Assembly (NCBI GenBank): GCA_964017185.1
Contig: OZ024880.1
Coordinates: 37,228,329-37,292,328 of the forward strand
Length of the DNA: 64,000 bases
Source of the DNA: Rugalucina vietnamica
Taxonomy: Eukaryota > Mollusca > Bivalvia > Lucinida > Lucinidae
Direction: 5' to 3'
Shown: piece after piece, positions 12,767 through 25,700 of the stretch
Layout: the number at the start of each line of letters is the position of its first letter
Numbering within the stretch: position 1 is the stretch's first letter
Program-made: the position numbers and the translations under genes
The notes under the pieces: generated by a model
The model's input: the letters and a program-made list of their open reading frames with translations, nothing else
The model's database searches: none
What the model was told of the DNA's origin: nothing

Positions 12767-13303
12767 ACATCATGCATTTATTCCTTTTAAATACCCGTCG
12801 ACAGGTCGACAAGTCGACAAATGAGTTTAGATAAATAGATGTGGAGGATTGTTAAGCTTGGGAGTCTGGGGTCATATGAGATTAAGCTTCCGGTATATGA
12901 TCATTATTATGTCTACCACATTGACTCCTTTCTCCTATCATGCATTTAGCCCTTGTCTTTCCGCTTTGCATATACCTACACTTCCATATATATATACAAC
13001 CAATACTTATTTGTCGACTTGTCTACTTGCCCACCTGCTGATGTGGATTTCTATTTATATAATAATCAGTATATGCATTTAGTCCTTTTAAATACCCGTC
13101 GACAGGTCGACAAGTCGACAAATGAGTTTAGATAAATAGATGTGGAGGATTGTTAAGCTTGGAAGTCTGGGGTCATATGAGATTAAGCTTCCGGTATATG
13201 ATCATTATTATGTATAAAGAACCATATCTACCGTATTGACTCCTTTCTCTTATCATGCATTTAGCCCTTGTCTTTCCGCTTTGCATATACCTATACTTCC
13301 ATA
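12767..13303 (+). repeat. Two direct copies of a ~230-bp segment
   Basis: 12767-12985 and 13070-13303 match, offset about 303 bp. Each has the nested GTCGAC sites in cgacaggtcgacaagtcgac. The spacer contains a reverse-oriented piece of that box (about 13010-13030). Confidence 0.7.
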
Positions 13304-13534
13304 TGCTGTGGACAATAAAAAAGACTCATCTCTCTAGACAATACTGACTTCTGATTTGTAACTAGACGACCTACAGATGCGGACAATAATGACCATTAAT
13401 TAGAACCCTTCTCCAAATCTCATAGGTCGACAAGAGGATCCATCTCCATAGCCGATTTCTGATTTGTAACTGTGGTCATAGTATCTTAGTGTTCGTCACA
13501 TAATACATATGCTTTTATTTCGTCTCTGAGTTAC

Positions 13535-13760
13535 AGGGATCTACACTCCCGGTAAAGAAAAAACAACATATTTCGCGTTTCTCCGCAACCATTGCTAACG
13601 CGAATTTTTTATTTCTCGGAGAAACACCGCGAAATAAGCCAGGTAGACAAAATCGTCTGCGCGAAATTTCTCGGTGTTTCTCGGTGAAATTTCTCGGTGT
13701 TTCTCCGAGAAAGGTAATTACCTGGATTTGTCGATCAAAGTCTGTTTTGCGGAGTTTCTC
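13535..13760 (+). repeat. Family J repeat, copy 1
   Basis: Rich in tttctcggtgtttctccgag-type words, starting at cccggtaaagaaaaaacaac. The same words appear reverse-complemented at 17235-17460, where the last is ttttttctttaccggga. Confidence 0.6.
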
Positions 13761-13853
13761 GGAGGAATTTAAAAAGATAAGTACATGTATGATAATTTTT
13801 GAATAAATATAAAACAATTAATATTTAAGTTTTTACAAGTATGGAACTTACGG

Positions 13854-14087
13854 ATGTTACGTATTTGTTTAGATGGTTCATTTAGATCCACATTTAATGT
13901 TTTGTTTGCATTAATATTTATAATGACCTTTGTCACCTGTGTTGCTTTTTACACCATCTACGATTACCCGATCTTTGAAGAGAAGCATGGATGCGAAACT
14001 CATTTAATATTTAAGGGCTTCATTAGAGATTTGCACCTTGAGCATTGTCCTTTCCGACGAAGAATGAAATTATCACACTTCCAGTGA
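13854..14087 (+). CDS. Small ORF with one hydrophobic segment, doubtful
   Basis: 77 codons with a hydrophobic run at about residues 14-36 (starts FNVLFALIFIM), the shape of a signal anchor or single membrane helix. No domain is recognised, no splice pattern is evident and no second exon is found. It lies among repeats and is most likely chance; it is listed only because the rest of the left half has no better coding candidate. Confidence 0.12.
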   Translation: MLRICLDGSFRSTFNVLFALIFIMTFVTCVAFYTIYDYPIFEEKHGCETHLIFKGFIRDLHLEHCPFRRRMKLSHFQ

Positions 14088-14117
14088 ACATGTGGATAAT
14101 TAGTATCCAGGAAAACG

Positions 14118-14228
14118 TCGTGAAATATACAAAAAAACTGGGGTTTGCAGGGGTCACATATACCTATTTTTCTTATTTTTGATCAAATAATATTTTGTGG
14201 GACAGGGTACTCGTTAGAACCGCCTCGG
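14118..14228 (-). mobile_element. Family H half-copy, broken at its centre
   Basis: Runs from the ...aactggggt flank to ttagaaccgcctcgg, the dyad centre, then stops where the full copy at 14229 begins. Confidence 0.65.
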
Positions 14229-14513
14229 TAACATTACGAAAACTTGCCCATGCAATATACAGAAAATTGTTTGGTTGTAAAAATTGAAATTTTTCACTGG
14301 AAAAGTTTTGATTTTTTTCTTAAGTTTGCTCAAAACATAGATTGTGGATACACGTTAGAACCGCCTCGACGAGGCGGTTCTAACGAGTACCCACAATCTA
14401 TTTTTTGGAGCAAAAATAAGAAAAATAGGTATACCCCTGCATACCCCAGTTTTACTATATAAAAGTGGGGTATATAGGGGTATTTATTTCACGGACATGT
14501 TTTCCTGATGTGA
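14229..14513 (+). mobile_element. Palindromic MITE family H, copy 2 (nested in another H)
   Basis: Full copy: acattacgaaaacttgccca at the left, perfect centre accgcctcgacgaggcggt (about 14361-14379), right end tttcacggacatgttttcct. It sits at the dyad centre of the half-copy at 14118-14228. Confidence 0.85.
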
Positions 14514-15311
14514 ATGATATTTGATCGAAGGTATTTGATTCTGAACAGTTGAAATGATTTAATAGGCGGTTTGCTTTTATTACATACATGTCAGGATATA
14601 CACGAGTCATCAAAATGACAGGCATATACCGACCGCAACCTTTTCTTTGAGAATCGAACACATTATCTTTAAGACCACTGCGACCAATCTTATTAAATGT
14701 TCGTACCTAAGTCGTCTGCCAGCATTACATTGTAAGCTGTTAACGTACTAACCATAATTACATATTAAGATTATGTCTCAATATAAATCACTTAATTTGA
14801 CAATCCGCACATGTATATTGGTACGTATTATATCGAAACTACATGTAGTAGGAAAGAATTTGCATGAAAAGTTATTCTCCATGAACAACCACAAAGCCGT
14901 TATAATCATGAACTTATGGGATCGCCTGAATTGATGCCTTTTCGCCCTCATCCATGCATGGCCGGGTATAAACATACAAAAATAGTCAACAAAAATTACA
15001 AAATTCGCTCTTGACTGATGTGGCATAGTTGTAGAGTGGGGCAGACAGAATCACCAGGAGATGTGTTACCGCATACACGTATTCTCTTATATGTGTCCTA
15101 TTCTCTTATAAACACGAAGGTGACACTGCCCCTTCACATGATTGGAAAGCTGTCTGCCGTAAAGTGAATTATAAAAATCAAGCAAATAGAAAATGCCGAC
15201 CGTGGAGCGAACACTGTCATATGAGTTCTACCCAACTGACGGCTTTGTACATCACCTAAACATGAATGTACATGTCCATGTATTTTTATTGACGATCATG
15301 CATCATTAAAA
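14514..15311. other. Non-coding stretch, nothing recognised
   Basis: Short ORFs only, without domains or codon bias that I can see. No repeat boundary defined. Confidence 0.5.
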
Positions 15312-15542
15312 GTGAGCCGTCTCGTGAGAAAACCAACAATGGGGTTTCCGAACAGTTCTGACACAAACCGGGCTGTACACTGCACAAGCACAGAAGTTGG
15401 CTAGAGGCTTGAAATTTCGGATTTAGAAAGTAGACGAATTGTACTATCTGTATGTCGAAAACAAAGGAGCAGATACTGCGAAGCTGATCTGCGCCTTTGG
15501 TTTCGCATATGCAGATTGTTTGTTTTCTCATGAGGCGGCTCA
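15312..15542. mobile_element. MITE family I, copy 1
   Basis: Ends tgagccgtctcgtgagaaaa and ...ttttctcatgaggcggctca form a ~24-bp inverted repeat. Inside are gacacaaaccgggctgta and a ctgcgaagctgatctgcgcc box. Other copies are near 26.4, 29.3, 54.7 and 61.7 kb, with partial ones near 17.0 and 34.3 kb. Confidence 0.8.
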
Positions 15543-16800
15543 AATCATTCTTGAGTAATAAGTTTTTAGTTTCCATTTTTATTTTATTCCACGAATTAGA
15601 ACGTTATATGGCATAATTTCTTTATAACATCATAGACACAAATGGCAGAAACGCTTTCGGAATGAGAGATTTCATCCGCTTCTAAAGATTTCTTAGGATT
15701 CGATACTGTCAAGTTGCATATATACATGTACTTTGAAACGAATAGTGTTTTGGTCGTTAAGACCAGAGATTGACAATTAATTTGACAGTTTGACCTTAAA
15801 CATATATTTACATGTATGTTATTTCTTGTGCAGAATTGCGGTTTGTGCGGAACATTGTAAATGTACATGTATATTCAGTCAAGAACATTTTAACTGTCTT
15901 TAACTTTTATTTTGCTCCTTCTATAAATCACAATGATTGTATTAGACAAGAAAAATGCATTTTGTGCAACAAACACATTTGTATAGGACACACTGTTTAA
16001 ATATTTCGCACAGTACTTTAAAGTAAGTTGCTGAAACATAATTACTTTTATTTACATGTACATGAATTAGGGACAATGTCGGTTCTTCTTCTTTTTTTTT
16101 TTTTTGCGTTTACGTATACATCACTACGTATTTTGCCGTCATTTTTGTTTTAATACGACATCGATATATAAATGTAGATGTACCAAACGTACATACTCAT
16201 GTATCTGCAGTTCATAGCGTGTCGGTTGCTGTTTCGCTAGTTATTGTAAGTGACGGGTTTGCTAGCAAATACGAATGTTGTGCAGCGAGGGGAGATTTAT
16301 ATTCTTCACTTTTCAGGGTGGTTGCTGTTGCACCGGTTCTGTATCAGTACAGCCCATTTTGAATGTCAAGACATCCCAAACTTGGATAGAAGTCACATAA
16401 AGCGGTGAAAACGTACCGACATAACCGTGGCTGTGGACTAGCAATATTGAACAGTGATTTTTCTATTGATACACATACATAGTTTGTGTAGACGGTCCCG
16501 GTTTTTTTTAAACCGACACCAAAATATAATGTCATGCATTTGTTTTCGTATAAAATGAGTGTACCCGTTCCTGCTTTCTACGCAAACAAAGTTTAAGCGC
16601 AAATTAGCTTCCGTAATCGCAATATTATCGTTTAATGTTTGTTTCGTTTCGGATATTTAAACATGCAATTTTTACATGGAGTCGAAATTTCAAATGCTGA
16701 TTGTTTCTTTGATTCTTTGTTATCTAGCATGATCGACTGATATGATTGAAGCCCGCTTCCACTACTAGGATCCCTAAATTCAATGTCCGGCGATCTAGCA

Positions 16801-16995
16801 TTATGAAAAATGGCCCATGCGATATACAGAGAGCGTCACCCTCGTTAAATATTGTTTGAATAAATAAATAAATAAATAAATAAGAGATTTTTTCCAGCTG
16901 CAAAATTTGATAAATTTCATAGTAGGAAATAAATTGTAGTTTTAATACTTATGCTTTAAACATTAATTGTGGGTACACTGGTTCATCCCAGTTGT
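16801..16995 (+). mobile_element. Diverged half of family H with AAAT insertion
   Basis: Starts like H (tggcccatgcgatatacaga) and has the ttgtgggtacac arm, but no second arm. An (AAAT)n tract at about 16858-16882 interrupts it. Confidence 0.5.
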
Positions 16996-17009
16996 ACTAT
17001 AATAACCTG

Positions 17010-17175
17010 AGCCTGCGACGTCAGAAAAACCGGCCTGCAGGGTTCCCGACCAGTTCTGACACAAACCAGCCTGTACATACGCTGAAGATGATAGAAACCT
17101 GAAATTTCAGATTAAAAAAGAAGGGGAACAGCACTATCCGAGTAGCGGAAACAAAGGCGCTGATCACGTCTTTCT
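17010..17175. mobile_element. MITE family I, partial copy
   Basis: Has gagcctgcgacgtcagaaaa, the gacacaaaccagcctgtac box and aaacaaaggcgctgatcac. The right end is missing. Confidence 0.6.
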
Positions 17176-17234
17176 ATTTAGAATATTTAACAGGATTATG
17201 AAAAACTTACATAAAGGTAAAATCGATGTTCATA

Positions 17235-17460
17235 ATCGTGCACAATATTTCGCCGAGAAACTCCGCGAACAGGTATATCTGGACTTACCTGTTTTCACCG
17301 GTAAATATCTGCGGTCGCGGTGAAATTTCGCGGTGTTTCTCCGAGAAATCGGAATGCATGAAACTCGAAATATTTAAATGAAAAGAGAACTCCGAGAAAA
17401 AAAAGCTTTGTGTCCTACGAGAAACGAGAAATATGTTGTTTTTTCTTTACCGGGACTGTA
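17235..17460 (-). repeat. Family J repeat, copy 2 (inverted relative to 13.5 kb)
   Basis: Reverse-complement words of 13535-13760 (ctccgagaaa, gaaatatgttgttttttctt, ctttaccggga). The pair is about 3.5 kb apart in opposite orientation. Confidence 0.6.
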
Positions 17461-17499
17461 AATTAATCATAGAAGTGTTATTTAGACTATGATAATTAC

Positions 17500-19108
17500 T
17501 TACTTACTTCTGGGTAGAGGTGGTATTATGGTATGCTTCGGGATGGGGGGGGGGGGTTCTTACATATGGTCCCCAATACTGCCCTTGAGCCAAATTCTCT
17601 TCTCCGAAACCACAAGGCCCAGAGCTTTCATATTTAGCATGTAGCAATGTATAGTGGTCCTCTTTACAAATTTTGCCGACCATGCCCCTGGGATCAAAAA
17701 TTGCCCCGCCCCGAGGGTCATTACCTCCCATAGACTTACAATGGGAAAAATATAAATTAACTCTTCTTCTCCAAAACCACAAGGACCAGAGCCTTCCTAT
17801 TTTGTGTGAAGCAATGTATAAAGGCCATCTTTATAAATTCTGCCAACCGTGCCCCTGGGGTCTATACAGGCCACACCCCAGGGGCGTCATGGGAAAACAT
17901 GAAAAAATCTTCTTCTCCGAAACCTCAGGGCCCAGAGCTTTCATATTTTGTGTGTAGCAACGTATAGTAGTCCTCTTTATAAATCCTACCAACCATGCCC
18001 CTAGGGTCAAAATGGCCCCACCCCGGGTGTCACTCCCATAGACTTACAACGGGAAAACATAAAAAAGCTTCTTCTCCGAAACCACAAGGCCAAGGGCTTT
18101 CCCATTCCGTGTGTAGCAATGTATATCTTTGTAAATCCTGCCAACCGTGCCCCTGGGGTCAATACAGGCCACGCCCCGGGGCGTCATGGGAAAAACATAA
18201 AAAAATCTTCTTCTACGATACCATAAGGCCCAGAGCTTTCACATTTTGTATGTAGCAATGTATAGTGGTCCGCTTTATAAATCCTGCCAACCATGCCACT
18301 GGGGTCAAAAAATGGCCCAACCCCGGGGGTCATTAACTCCCACAGACTTACAATTGGAAAAACATAAAAACATTCTTCTTCTCCGAAATCACAAGTCCCA
18401 GAGCTTTCCTATTTTGTATGTAACAATGTATAAAGGCCCTCTTTATAAATCCTGCCAACCGTGCCCTCGGGGTCATTACAGGCCACGCCCCGGGGGCGTC
18501 ATGGAAAAACATAAAAAAAAAATCTTCTTTTCCGAAACCACAAGGCACAGAAATGGCCCCACTCCGGGGGTCATTAGCTCCGATAGACTTACAAAGGGAA
18601 AAACTTAAAACAAGTATTCTTTTCCGAAACCACAAGGCCCAGAGCTTTAATATTTTGTGTGTAGCAATATATAGTGATCCTCTTTATAAATCCTGGGGTC
18701 AAAAATGGCCTCGCTACGGGGGGGGGGGGGGGTGTCATTAGCTCCCATAGCTTTCAATGGGATAACATAAAAAAAACATCTTCTTCTCCGAAACCATAAG
18801 GCCCAGAGCTTTCATATTTTGTGTGTAGCAATGTAAAGTGGTCCTCCAACCGTACCCCTAGGGTCCATACAGGCCACGCCCCGGGGTCTTCATGGGTAAA
18901 ACATTAAAAAAATCTTCTTCTTCGAAACCACAAGGTCCAGAGCTTTCATATTTTGTATGTAGCAATGTATAGTGGTCCTCTTTATAAACTTGCCAACCAT
19001 GCCCCTGGGGTCAAAAATGACCCCGCCCCGGGGCCCATTAGCTCCCATAGGAAAAAAACATAAAAAATCTTCTACTCGGAAACTGCAAGGCCCAGAGCTT
19101 TCATATTT
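17500..19108 (+). repeat. Family C array: two alternating ~150-165-bp monomers
   Basis: The box cttctccgaaaccacaagg (with variants) opens each unit near 17598, 17764, 17912, 18071, 18209, 18381, 18530, 18624, 18783 and 18920. Units alternate between one ending in an atggccccgcccc...agctcccatag block and one ending in acaggccacgccccgggg...catggg, so the real period is a ~310-bp dimer. One unit (18530) is truncated. ORFs of 62-120 codons through it follow the monomers and are not genes. Confidence 0.8.
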
Positions 19109-19134
19109 TACATGCATATATTGCCATAATATTC

Positions 19135-19270
19135 AAGCATCTCAGAAACCGCTTGGCCAATCAAAGCAAAATTTTATATGAAGCATTAATAGGAAAGGGA
19201 AACCAATGTAAACATGAAAATCCAGGTCACATGACCAAGATGGCCACCATGCCCATATATGGAAAATCCC
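19135..19270 (-). repeat. Family A fragment, reverse orientation
   Basis: Contains ctcagaaaccgcttggccaa and gtcacatgaccaagatggcc, the reverse complements of family A boxes. It abuts the end of the family C array. Confidence 0.7.
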
Positions 19271-19379
19271 AGCTTCTTTTCCTTTGTCCAGTTACTGTAC
19301 CTGTTGACTCTCAGGTGAACGATCGTTACCCTTGGGCTAGTTGTTTTCACTATTTTTCTCTTTTTATCATTTTTCATTT

Positions 19380-19693
19380 TTTAAATGTAATTTAAGGATT
19401 CCATTCGTTTTTCCGGAAGTTTTGTCGTCGTCAAGATATCAGTTTAATTGATCCGATTAATAATAATATTACCACAATACGTCGTCTAAGCTCAGTGTCC
19501 ACCTACTCGAATCCGAGTCCAAGAGCAGCGGTCCTACATGCTTTCTTGTTCTCGCTGAAATCTAGAATACCACTGATACTACAAATTCCAATATTCCACC
19601 GTGTAACCTTTCCCTGGGTCATTTCTAGATTTTCGAACAAACATATGAAAAGCTGCTACTCGCACTATCCGTATCATGAGCAGTTGTCCCAAA

Positions 19694-19740
<47 letters not shown>

Positions 19741-20342
19741 ACTTAATAAATAAATAAATCCCTCAGACAATCTATGACAATCCCTCGTATAGCACTGCAA
19801 CATATTAATATTAAGGTTTTGTTTCTTTAAATGGGAGTTTGGCCATATAAATTCTTTCCAATGAATGGAAACAGAAAAAGTACCAAAAAGTACCAAATGC
19901 TTATTTCTAAATGTCACCTTTTGGAAATGCTAATGCTTTATATTCATTTTTGTGACATTGTCTTGTCAGTCCGAGTCGGATTTTTTTTTTTTTTTTTTTT
20001 TACTCTTTTTTTCCCCTCCTTTTTGTCAAATCTCTTTTTTTTTTTTTTTTTTTTTTTGTTAAATGTAATTTGAGGATTCCACTCGTTTTCCGAAAGTTAT
20101 CAGTTTAATCGGTCCGATTAATAATATTGCCACACTACATCGTCTAAGGTCACAGTCCACATATTCGAATCCGAGTCCAAGAGTATCGGTCCTGTATGCG
20201 TTCTTGTTCTCGCTAAAATCTAGAATACCACTGATACTACAAACTCCAATATTCCACCGTGTAACCTTTCCCTGGGTCATTTCTAGATTTTCGAACAAAC
20301 ATGCTGCTACTCGTACTATGCGTATAGTGAGCTGAATCACAA

Positions 20343-20401
<59 letters not shown>

Positions 20402-20405
20402 ATGA
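19380..20405 (+). repeat. Family G, tandem duplicate with AAAT tracts
   Basis: Two ~350-bp segments (from 19383 and from 20066) match, offset about 680 bp. Each runs from aggattcca through tccgagtccaagag and cctttccctgggtcatttct to an (AAAT)n tract (19695-19760, 20341-20405). Between them lies the ccctcagacaatct...gtccgagtcgga block and T-rich runs. Confidence 0.75.
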
Positions 20406-20602
20406 ATAAATTAACAGTACTCCTTCCTGTCATTCTGCAGTTCAATGAGTCTTATTTTTATTGTTGTTGAACGATACTTCCACCACCGTAACACACTATT
20501 TCTAAATGTTACATGAAAGATCAAGAATAATATGACTTACCTTTCTGGTAAAATCTTGGCCTGTTCTTTTAAACTCTCTTTCATCGATACTTTTACTTTT
20601 CT

Positions 20603-20606
20603 GAAA

Positions 20607-20637
<31 letters not shown>

Positions 20638-20638
20638 A
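20603..20638 (+). repeat. (AAAT)n microsatellite
   Basis: Perfect aaat units at 20603-20638. It sits in otherwise unremarkable sequence. Confidence 0.9.
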
Positions 20639-20639
20639 C

Positions 20640-22450
20640 GATGCTGAAAAGTCAGCATTTTCTTTACATATTATTATTTTTGCCCAGTTAAAATGTAATC
20701 CTATTCCTGTGAAATTGTACATTTCAGTGTGTACTTTTATCGTGTGAAATGCTAAGGAGATATAGCCCCATAAATGAAAACCACCACAATGACTTATAGA
20801 CTTTAACTGCAACATTTCAATCTGACTCTCAGGCCTGAGAAATCCAAACACCAAGTAGACCTTTCACTTCTTTATCAACTCTTAACATTTCGCTTCGACA
20901 GACTACAAATTATTTTCTTCTGATTGTATAACTGGCAATTTTGAAATCCAACACGATCAAGATCAGTGCATACTATCTTTGTGAGAAACGCAAATTCTTC
21001 AGACTAGTATATAACATGAAGAGCTCACAGATTTTCCATTTGATGTCATTTCTTTAGAAATCCAAAACCTTAGACGACCTTTTACCTGTTTAGAAACTTA
21101 ACATCGTCTTCTTAAGTTTAAGCAACTTCCATTTATTTTGTTCTGATTGTATACCTAGCAATTTTGAAACCAAATTTGTCTGAAAAAAAAAAAATAATAA
21201 TAATAATAATTCATTTCAAATTATGATTCAAAACAATATTTTCCGTTTCATGCAAAGTAAGAAGATGATGTAATCATATATTTGAATGTGCCTCAGTATA
21301 AGTACCTAATTGTCAATTTGTTTTTCCTACCTCGGTTTTTGGAGTGGAAATTTCTTTCTGATTGCGCTGTTTCCTGATCATTGCCTACTGTTACCTTTTT
21401 ATTATTTTAGACGACTTCCATACAAATGGTTTCTTGAACAGGCAATATTTGTCCAAGTACTTAATTATATGTTAAAGAAAAAAGAGCTGATTCACCATTA
21501 TAGATAAATCATTTTTACATTGTTTAACACATGATAATTTCTTACAAATTCAAGGTGGACTCGTTCAGTATGCGTTGTTTTGCCAAGCCCCATATCTCTG
21601 AAGCATAGTTCCAAACTCTGGGGAGTTTTCAAATGCATTTCATTATTCTGATTGGCTGGTGCTCAAGGAGGATCTTTCTTTTTGTAAAATGATGGACAAT
21701 ACTACTGAGTAACAATTACAGACATTCAAATATAAATACACAGGGCTAACTGGGCCAGTTGCTATGTCAGAGTTCCCTAAATCCCAAGTGAATAGTAGGT
21801 TGTTAACAGAATCCCACTCGGCAACATTTTGGCCTTTTTAAGATCTTTTAAATGCTAAAAAAAGAAATGGTGTTCACTGTAAATGTCTGCAAAGATTTAT
21901 TCTTTCCTGATGAAGTTAATATGTAGAAAGTCTATGGCCCAGAATTACAATACCTCTCTATAGTTAAGGATGACAAAGGGGTTCAACAACCAAAACAGAC
22001 ATTTAAAACATACTTAAATCATACGTTTGTTTTTATTGTATGAAGGAAATTTTGCCATAAAATATGTTCATTTTCGATAAATCAGTTAATGAGTCGAAAT
22101 TTGCCACCTTAACAAAGATGGGTCTTAACTTTAAGTAATCATTGTAATTCTGTGCCCAGGTCTTGATACAATTAAAATCATTTCATGGTATCGTTCATTA
22201 CAATCAAATGACGATATCAGAGAGAAGAAATGATCTGACTATTAACGGCTATTTACATGTCAACATTTTTATTATTTAAATCTTTATTTTGTAAATCAGA
22301 ATGTCTTTTCTCTTTATATTTCAGTATGTTTTAGATCCTGGACGACGTCTGCGTAGCTGTGAACAATATCAGCGATCGATGTTTAGGCATTGTCCTCTGA
22401 TACAATGACGGCACCGACTTAAAACTGGATAACAAATGGAAGGCGTTTGA
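20640..22450. other. Non-coding stretch
   Basis: About 1.8 kb without a supportable ORF, RNA or repeat. A (TAA)n run lies near 21190. Confidence 0.5.
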
Positions 22451-22451
22451 G

Positions 22452-22731
22452 TATGAGAACTTGCCCATGCAATACACAGAGAATTTTAAAGTTGTTTAAA
22501 AAAATGAAAAATTTCAGTAGAAAAAAATTGATATTTTTCTTATTTTTGCTCAAAACATAGATTGTGGGTACACATTAGAACCGCCTCGGCGAGGCGGTTC
22601 TAGCGAGTACCCACAATCTATGTTTTGGAGCAAAAATAAGAAAAATAGGTATATCCCTGCATACCCCAGTTTCGCTATATAAAAGTGGAGTTTGAGGGGG
22701 GGTACGTATTTCACGGACATGTTTTCCTGAT
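22452..22731 (+). mobile_element. Palindromic MITE family H, copy 3
   Basis: Left cttgcccatgcaatacacag, centre gaaccgcctcggcgaggcgg (near 22578-22597), right ttcacggacatgttttcctg. Arms match over about 50 bp on each side of the dyad. Confidence 0.85.
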
Positions 22732-22734
22732 GGA

Positions 22735-25700
22735 TAACGGTCTAAACTGCTGTCTCTCATTCGGTCCACTAGGGTTTGGACATTAACTTTATTCTATTTT
22801 CAGAGAGTCTGTGTTACTTTTGAGTCGTCTTTTCTGTTTCTTCACAATGCTTTTTAGATGATCCATTAACTTCCACGGACGATTTTATCGGAACCGAACA
22901 AACGTTTGTTGTTTGATTTCAGCAGGCTAAGAAAGAGGGTTGCTGTTCAAAATGCTGTTCAAAATGCTGTTCAAAAGCAGTTCTGGTGTGGTTTGTCTAT
23001 CTGTTGAACTCACTATCTTTCCCTTTGATTGATGCACATTACTGGGAATAGTTTAATGTGAGATGATTTATGGTGTCTTGCCCATCTAACACTTGTCTTT
23101 GCTAACGTTATGTAGCTTGTCTTATGGGTCCATGGATATTTGTTTTCGTTTTTCTAGATTGGTTTTACCTTGAGCATATGTATAGAAAACATATACATGT
23201 AGATGCATGACAAAAAACAACAACATACAGAAAATAATCACAGAAATGGTAATATGCACATTGAACTAACGGGAAGGTCACATATTAAAAATGTTATAAT
23301 TTTGAACTTACTTCCATACACTTAACGGGTTGCTTAAATTTGTGACCTATTAGGTTCGTTGTTTCACGTTTTGAATATTGATACATACCTTGTTACTGTG
23401 TAATGATATTTCTTACGTTTTGAACAAGGCAACTTTGGTAGTTCATATTTCTAAATTAAGTGTTAAATCTGCTTTCGGGAGATCGCTCTAGTGGTGTACA
23501 GCACAAAGTATCCTAAGCTCTTTTCAAAACAGTGAGAATGTCATTGCTAGTCTTGTTTCAAAATTATACTGTTAAAATCACACACAAATGTATTTGAAAG
23601 TTTATAGATGAATGTAATAAAATATATTGTTTGTTTCATGTAAATCTAAGTACATGTATGTAAAAAATCAACTTAATACAAACATGTATGCTGGTTTGCT
23701 ATAAAATAATTGGAACAGAAAATGTATTTGTATGTTAACTGAAGAATAATTGTATCTTTGATAAATGTATATGTATGGAAACTTAGGTAAAATCCCGGCA
23801 TTACTAAAAATATAGAAATTATAAAGGATATAATCATCTCACCTATAAATCCCTTTGTTAGAGATGTTTTTCTACAGCAGTTCTAGTACTTTTCAGCTGC
23901 CTCAAAATGCCAATCATATCTATATTAGTTGGCTATGTTTTTTTTTCCATAACGATTACTGTCGGAAACAAAAATAAATGGTTTCAGCAAGTGATATAGA
24001 GTAATTTAGGTCTGCTGCTTTAATGAAAATATCTAAATTTGATTTCGCAAAACGAACTACTGATTTTTTGCCAGGTGAGTGCAAATGCAAAATTGGTTTT
24101 ATTTTCTCAATTTTGTGAAATGTTTAAGTTTTCATTTTATTTCATGAGAAAAAAAAAACAACACCTGAAACCAATTCACGGTAAAAACGATCGATGGGCT
24201 GATTGAGAAAATATCAATGATAGAAAAATATCAATGATGGTGTTAAGGCCTCAACAACTTCAGCCTCGGATGAGACTAATAATCTGAAAACTTGCCTGAT
24301 ATTTCCTTGTCTCGGTCTCAATCCCATCAGAGATTCTTTTAATCTATATATCTATCAGATCATCTCTATCTGTTCATTTCGTCCTTTGAAGAAGCTTTAT
24401 AGAAAAAGTTTTGAATGGACATGTAAACGTACGAAATACAACATCAGCTACAAAACACAAGTGACAATGCTGTAATCGGACTATTTATATAACTGACCTT
24501 GAAGTGCGATGGGAAGAAACTGGCCACTTACAAGACAACATCGTCGCCGTTGATCAAAACTAGTTACTGATTCAGTGAAAGCAACGGCGGAATATATCAT
24601 ACTAATCTGTTCAAACTATGGGAAGAAAACTCATGACATCCAAACCCGTGTCATAGAACCAACTTAGAACTCCATGGTTTAACTGAATTCCTATGTGTTG
24701 GCTGTGGGAGTACTGGATAACTTTTATCCTTTAATGTCAAAACGTATTCGTATAGACATGCACATTAGATAAACCTTTCCAGTTTTTCTTTCGGTAACTT
24801 CACGACAAAATAGAGGAACTTTATATAACGCCTTAACACTGAAATGCGTTGAGACTTAATTGTTGTGGAGCGACGGCGGGATACCACTAGTCCCAATTCA
24901 TTTGGATATAATGGACGTATTGGCGAAAGTTGAAGACGGCAGGATACCACTAGCTCCAGTTTATTTGGATATAAAGAACGTATTGGTGGAAGTTATGGCA
25001 TGTTAATTTCAAGTCATAACATACCATGTACCCATGAAAACGGTTAAGCAATACAAAAAATAGACCAACTATATCAGGGTGTACTCATTGTTGACATGGT
25101 GGCTACCTGCTGACGAGAATAGTAATCCGAAACTCAATAACACTGAGAAACTTATGAAAAATGATAACACGTGGTTTATACTTAATTGTACCGGAAGTAA
25201 TGGACTACCTCATTCAGGATGTACACATTGTTGACATGGTTGAATTATGACGAGAAAAACACACTAGATCTAACTAAGTGGGAAAAGATAAAAACAATCA
25301 ACTCGGAAAGAAACCAAGTTATGAAAAATGATAGTCAGCACATGGTACACATGGTTTATATTTGGTGATTCAACATCACCAGAAGTAATGGACCACCTCA
25401 TTAACGGCGAACTCAATGTTAGTCAATGTAGTAGTTAGTGGATGATGAGAGCACACCACAAACTGAGTGAAAAGGAGATCAAACAATGAACTGAGTAATA
25501 ACAGAATGCTAGTTAATGTATTAAAAGAAAAACAAAGTTATTATTATAAAATAATAGTCATCAGATGGTAAACGTGACATAGTTTATAAAATTAGGTTAG
25601 ATTACAAAAACGAGAAACGAAACAGAGAAGCCCAAAATGGTAATGACCTTTGACATTCAATGCCAAAATTGCACAACTGACTTCGATCCATGATATATGA

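Noticed and set aside
17673..18741. Cys/Pro-rich ORFs up to 120 codons
   Set aside because: Built from family C monomers (CQPCPWG words repeat with the unit). No independent coding evidence.
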